Shown here in pieces: positions 59,493 through 64,000 of a stretch of 64,000 nucleotides of DNA. Source of the DNA: Heliocidaris tuberculata (taxonomy: Eukaryota; Echinodermata; Echinoidea; Camarodonta; Echinometridae); NCBI GenBank assembly GCA_025618425.1, contig CM046837.1, positions 28,345,059 through 28,409,058 of the forward strand, given 5' to 3'. Under the pieces are notes generated by a model. It was not told where the DNA came from, made no database searches, and saw only the letters and a list, made by a program, of their open reading frames with translations. A program made the translations under genes and the position numbers. Each line of letters starts with the position of its first letter. Positions within the stretch are counted from its first letter, which is position 1.

Positions 59493-60226
59493 CCCCTTTC
59501 TTTTCTTCTCCTCTCTTCCTTTCTCAACATGGGGCCGGGCGACCGTGATGGACCTCCTCCCCGATCTGATGTTTTCCCCATGTCTACTCCTTGTATTTCT
59601 TATGTTTTTCAATGAATCCAAGCTTACTTTTTCCTAAATAGATCAGTTGAAGTTGCGATATCATGGAGGGTGGGGAGGGGGTGGAAGTGTGAGAGCCTTC
59701 GGGTCTCTCAGTCAGAGCTCTTTTTTGATCCCCCGCTCGATAAATGAAAATATCTAAATGAAAAAAAGAAAAAAGAAAAAAGAAAAAAGAAAGGCTGTGA
59801 GAAGGACACTGGAAAATTGGGGGGGGGGTGCTTGATACGCTTTTTTTTCTGCAGTGAGCGTGAGTGCTGTTTGTGCTAACTGGAAAGAGAAGAGGGAAAA
59901 AGAATGTTGTCCCCGGTCTTCGGTCTTCGTTTTTCGCAATCCGTGCGTGCATGGTTGTAAATCGAGATTGAAGACGGGGTTCTTCCCCCCCCCCCCCCCC
60001 CTCTTGTTTCGACGGACCTTTTCTCTCCTTTTCTCTCCAGCTAGCCAGAACAACATGTACGCCGATCATTAGCGGAAAACAAATGACATAATTGCAAGAA
60101 ATGGGGATTTTTAAAATTATTATTATTATTATTATTGTCCTGCTCTTCGGTCTTCATTTTTGAAACACCCCGGGAAAACACGGTCATAACTTTTTAGTAC
60201 TCTATCAATGTTATCCTAATTTAATT

Positions 60227-60266
<40 letters not shown>

Positions 60267-60869
60267 TGTTTTTGTTTTTGTTTTTTTTTTATATACAATG
60301 GAGTAGTCACTTCTTACCATAAACAAGTTAATTTGACCACCCAGTACATTACACCGCTTGGATTGGACAAGGCAGGAAAAGAAATATTATTCTAGAACTT
60401 TAAAAAAAATCCGACGTTTGTCATGAAAAGAAAGCTACCAATGTTTAAATTCTCACTAGATTGTTTGATCGTATCGCAGCCGTATCCCACCTTGTAATAG
60501 GTATATGGTTATGGAAGCATTGATAGTGTCATGGTTTTTAACTTGTGCGTATCTAATGATACATCAGACTTATAGAATAGATAGCCGAAGTCTTCCCGCT
60601 TCCATCTCTTAATTCTGTATCCTTTGAACATTACAATATACGATGTCTGATAACTTGTATAATGTCACATATGATATAGAAGATAAAAACACGAGTGTTT
60701 TTTTTTCTTTATATATTTGATTAGTCATAACATTTGATTTTCTTTGACCCGTAGATGATGCAGACTGTACAGACAAAGGACCCATTTGTGCAAGATTTGG
60801 GTCCTTAATAAAAGTGTTTAATTTTCAGTAATTGTGCTAATCTAGCTTCATCACTAATTATTTCAACAG
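59493..60869 (+). repeat. R unit 9 and intron upstream of LRR exon 2
   Basis: Colinear with 52,672-54,006: ACATGGGGCCGGGCGACCGT, hairpin h9, a (GT)n array at 60,231-60,261, AATGGAGTAGTCACTTC at 60,297, and the intron ending TTATTTCAACAG. No other coding sequence. Confidence 0.65.
59846..60082. repeat. R hairpin h9
   Basis: GTGAGTGCTGTTTGTGCTAA..CTGGAAAGAGAAG pairs with TTCTCTCCAGCTAGCC..ACATGTACGCCGATCATTAG. The inner arm CCGGTCTTCGGTCTTCG pairs with CGAGATTGAAGACGG. Confidence 0.75.
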
Positions 60870-61055
60870 ATTGAGACCCTTATCATGGAAAGAATGAATC
60901 TCAGTGAACGCCCCTCAGCATCACGTGACCTCGCTGAGTTCTTCTGTAAGATGCCTCATTTGAAGAACCTGACACTCGGTGAACAGTACGGCGAGGTATT
61001 TGAGCTACACGATGACTTCTACTCAACATCATCATTGATGGCATCGTCTGCAAAG
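60870..61055 (+). CDS. LRR module exon 2 (twin of exon 1)
   Basis: 62 codons, phase 0 at both ends, acceptor TTCAACAG and donor AAG|GTATTG as in exon 1, lying exactly 6,863 bp downstream of it. The reading differs at two clustered residues visible after FFCKMPHLKNLTL (RER in exon 1, GEQ here), while the rest of the module is the same, including ELHDDFYSTSSLMASSAK. The absence of stops or frameshifts while the surrounding introns have drifted more suggests recent duplication, constraint, or both. Whether both exons are spliced into one transcript or belong to neighbouring paralogous genes cannot be told. Low-copy control sequence and a promoter were not found. Confidence 0.6.
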
Positions 61056-61994
61056 GTATTGATGAGTTCACATCTTTCTAGGATTCTAACAATATCAATC
61101 TAATAAAATTATTCTCCTTTTTTTTTAAATTACAACGGAGGAGTAATCACTAGTTATGGTTATAAAGAAGTTAATTTTACTGACCAATTTATTACTTATT
61201 ATTGTATATTATTTATCATAAATTTTCCTGTTATCCTGCAATATCTGCATAATGAGATTGAGATGTAACTTACTAGTATTTGAGTTTATCCAACGCATAC
61301 TATACTTGTCAATACCCCTTTTGTAAATATTCAATCCAAGCCCTTTGGTCCTGGTCCTTAGTCAACTGCTTCATTACTCCATATCTAGCTACAGCCCATT
61401 CATTGGTCCTGCAGTCCACTTGTACAGTCCATGTGACTTACAACGCTAACGTCACTTCCTTTGTTTTAATAGAAATTGCTAGCATTTTGTTACTTTTGTA
61501 ATTAAGGCAGTTCATTGCTCTTAATTAAAGGCAGTTCATTGCTCTTTCAGCGAATTGGTCCTAAAATTTTAATTCCAACCCCATCTATAACAGAGACTAA
61601 TATTACATATATATCTAACGATGAGCAACCTAGTGGGAGAATCAAGGCCCCCCTCCCCGTCCACTAGTGAAAAATAAATGTATTGTACCGCAGTATATTT
61701 TTCAACTATAACACCATATCAACATTTCTAGAAGTAATCAAATATGGAAATAAGTTTGTATTTATTTACTTATTAATTTATTGTTACATAATCTGGATAA
61801 AACTTGACCAGCAAAAGTTGTTTTACATCATGGTCCTGGTTAAGGGATATTATACATCATTTAAAACATGTTAAATACAACAGAAAATATAAAATATTAT
61901 TACAATAATGCATCAAAGTTACTGCAGCGTATTGGCATGAGAACTAAACAAAGGTATGACAAAGAGAAGGAGGATGGGAGAAAAGAGACAAGGT

Positions 61995-62025
<31 letters not shown>

Positions 62026-62219
62026 ATAGCTCAAATGATGCGAATTAGCGTGCGCCCTATTAAAATGTGATATCCGCTCTTGTGGAGTTGCTAAAGTGTA
62101 TTTGCCCCAAAGTATATAGGCTCGTGAAACATGGACTTCAAGTTTCATCTGTTAGTAATTACTATAATAAAGGTAGCATGCGGATCCATGGTTATATAAA
62201 AGTGGGGCCCCACAGGCTT
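61056..62219 (+). repeat. U-unit downstream of LRR exon 2
   Basis: Matches 54,193-55,430: ACGGAGGAGTAATCACTAG, CATTGGTCCTGCAGTCC, GAGCAACCTAGTGGGAGAAT and a GA array at 61,998-62,025. It contains a local tandem copy of GGCAGTTCATTGCTCTT at 61,508-61,548. No exon. Confidence 0.55.
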
Positions 62220-62702
62220 GAGTATATCTTGGTGGAGGCAGGGGTGGGGCAGTTTTCCCCTGTCCTTGTGTAACCCCCTTTTCCCGGAATATGAATTCAG
62301 CAATAGCATCGAATCTTTTGCTCAGATCACTGACACTACCTATGAAAGTGTGGGGGGGGGGGGGGGGGGGGGGGGAGGAGGAGAGGTGGGGGGGTGGGGG
62401 GAGACAGTGAGGTATAGGATGAAAAAGAAAATCTCGTCATACTTCCCTCCCCTTTCTTTTCTTTCCGGCTCTTTCTTTCTCAACATGGGGCCGGGCGAGC
62501 AAGGATCTCCTCCCCGATCTGATGTATTCCCTTCCCCCCAGCCTACTCCGTTCAAATTGTATTTGTTCAATGACTGCGAGCTTACTGTTTCGTAAATAGA
62601 TCAGTTACAGTTGCGATACCATGGGGGGGGGGGGGAGAGGGGAGGGGGCGGGGTGTGTGAGTGCCTCCGGGTCGCTCAATCAGAGCACTTTTCTGATCCC
62701 CC
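62220..62702 (+). repeat. R unit 10, truncated before its hairpin
   Basis: GTATATCTTGGTGGAGGCAG, long G run at 62,351-62,377, ACATGGGGCCGGGCGAGCAA, a second G run at 62,623, and TCAATCAGAGCACTTTTCTG. LINE sequence begins at CTGCACG (62,703), so the hairpin is missing. Confidence 0.65.
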
Positions 62703-63416
62703 TGCACGTACGTTCGCCACTCTATTTTCATGCTTGGAACCATTTTGAATGTTGTTTAATATCATCTGCGGTCAAATTATTGATGTTATGATTAATTACT
62801 TTTACTTTTAATTTTCTTATTTTATTGTTATTATTTTAATGGACCTGTTGTTTATGCTCTTAATAAATTCTGGATTTAAGTATTTTCCCCTCTCTCTTGA
62901 TTGCTCGTACGTATAATACATTTATTTTTATGACGTCAATCAACCGGTCAATGAGTTGCGACAACACTGCCACGAACACCCAACACGGCAATCCTCTGTA
63001 ATTAGCAAAAATCTCTTGAAACTCTTGAAATTTCAATTCATTTTGGAAACGGTTTCCAGATATAGTTTTTAATTGCCCAACATAATGTTTCATTATTCTC
63101 CAAAAATGTGTACTTTTAACTGTAATTGACTATTTAATCTGGTTTTGTGCTGTTTTCCGTTAATCATTCATGTTTCTTTTTTTCTTTTTTTTTTGTTTTT
63201 GTTTAAATTGAACGTCTTGACAGTCTTTGTTCCTAACTTATAATGTTATATATATTTCTTCCAGATTTTTTTTTTTCGAGTTTCAGTGTTTTACAGTGTT
63301 TTTATGTAATATTTCAAATTTCAATGTTCTTTATGTAAATCACTTGCAATTCGGCTTTTTGCCGCGAATCTGAGTGATTCTTTGAATAAACCATAATTGA
63401 ATTGAATTGAATTGAG
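62703..63416 (+). pseudogene. LINE 3' end (3' UTR) with hairpin and (GAATT)n tail
   Basis: Non-coding AT-rich sequence ending in AATTCGGCTTTTTGCCGCGAA (hairpin, about 63,349-63,369), then GAATAAACCATAATTGAATT repeats. The same layout closes the minus-strand LINE at 26,359. It is a 5'-truncated insertion; after it the pre-R sequence GCATGCGGATCCAAG resumes. No ORF is retained. Confidence 0.6.
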
Positions 63417-63471
63417 CATGCGGATCCAAGATGATATAAAAGTGGGGGCCCCACAGGCTTGAGTATATCTT
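63417..63471 (+). repeat. R unit 11 start, cut by T3
   Basis: GCATGCGGATCCAAGATGAT..CTTGAGTATATCTT, the opening of another R unit, replaced at 63,472 by the T terminus. Confidence 0.6.
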
Positions 63472-64000
63472 GGTAGAGGATAGTTCCTACAACTCGGGAG
63501 TTACCTTTCAATTTGACGTCATAGAAATGAATATGTATAAGCTTGCGAAGGCAATATACGTAGTCTAGGTTCAAGTTGGAACACCAATGGGTCAGAGGAG
63601 TGTCTGGCGGCTTGTTAGAGCAGTCAATAATGATACTTAGCATGATCGAAGTGGGGAGGGGGAGGTGGAGGGAGAGGTTGGGGGGGGGGGAATTATGCAG
63701 AGCCGACGTCCAAGCCCGTTTGGGATGGATTTTTGCTTCCCTCATGGGTAGGGGCGTCGGACGGGGGGGGGGGGGGGGGGATGATGAGGTATAATTATAG
63801 TACCCTTCATGATTTTTGAACGCCTCTCAATTACCAGCTTCTGCATGGTTACATGAAGCAGGCAGGGGCGGCGGAGCGTCTTTCAAAGTGGGGAGGGGGG
63901 CACCAGCAAAAAAGGGGCACCTACAAGGGAGAATTTTGTGACATTGGTATTACCCGACAGTCTAATTAACATGATTAATACATTATCAAGTATCATCTTC
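63472..64000 (+). mobile_element. T element 3, left arm, runs off the window
   Basis: Begins GGTAGAGGATAGTTCCTACA exactly as T1 at 3,880, then follows S and E colinearly, with a long G run at 63,762-63,780. This third, unrelated flank fixes the T terminus. Its right arm lies beyond 64,000. Confidence 0.65.

Overview
This is eukaryotic, AT-rich, repeat-dominated DNA. It has no operons and no long intact open reading frame. Instead it holds short exons with splice signals, a tRNA-derived SINE, decayed non-LTR retrotransposons, many small terminal-inverted-repeat (TIR) elements, microsatellites and very long G/C homopolymers. The two intact protein-coding exons look like leucine-rich-repeat modules of the large LRR/NLR-type immune families of echinoderms, so a marine deuterostome, most likely a sea urchin, is my best guess. 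That assignment is inference made without any database search.

Layout. (1) 1-16,092: a decayed minus-strand L1/Tx1-like LINE fragment is joined to a decayed plus-strand family B DNA polymerase gene of the Polinton/Maverick or adintovirus type. The polymerase is interrupted first by a hAT-like element flanked by 8-bp repeats, then by a large foldback element, called T here. T starts GGTAGAGGAT, has inverted arms of about 2 kb, and carries several nested hAT-like elements and an 87-bp palindrome. (2) 16,093-36,463: repeated copies of a host segment (the U/R units) that make up an amplified LRR locus. Each unit carries a roughly 220-bp imperfect hairpin. Insertions here are three LINE fragments, a SINE, several MITEs and an element with a 155-bp tandem array rich in AGGTCA direct repeats. 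(3) 36,464-50,650: a second copy of region 1. A LINE is joined to an LRR exon, a chimeric R-LINE-polymerase unit is tandemly repeated, and polymerase copy B contains a second T element. (4) 50,651-62,702: more U/R units with two intact 62-codon LRR exons 6,863 bp apart, separated by polymerase copy C, which lacks the T insertion. (5) 62,703-64,000: a LINE 3' end, then the left arm of a third T element running off the window.

The genes do not form a working pathway. The host signal is an expanding LRR exon family; everything else is mobile DNA and its remains. Many insertions have a matching unoccupied copy elsewhere in the window, so insertion boundaries, target duplications and the order of events can be read directly. 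Names such as T, U, R, E, X, S and hAT-A to hAT-E are labels used only in this answer.
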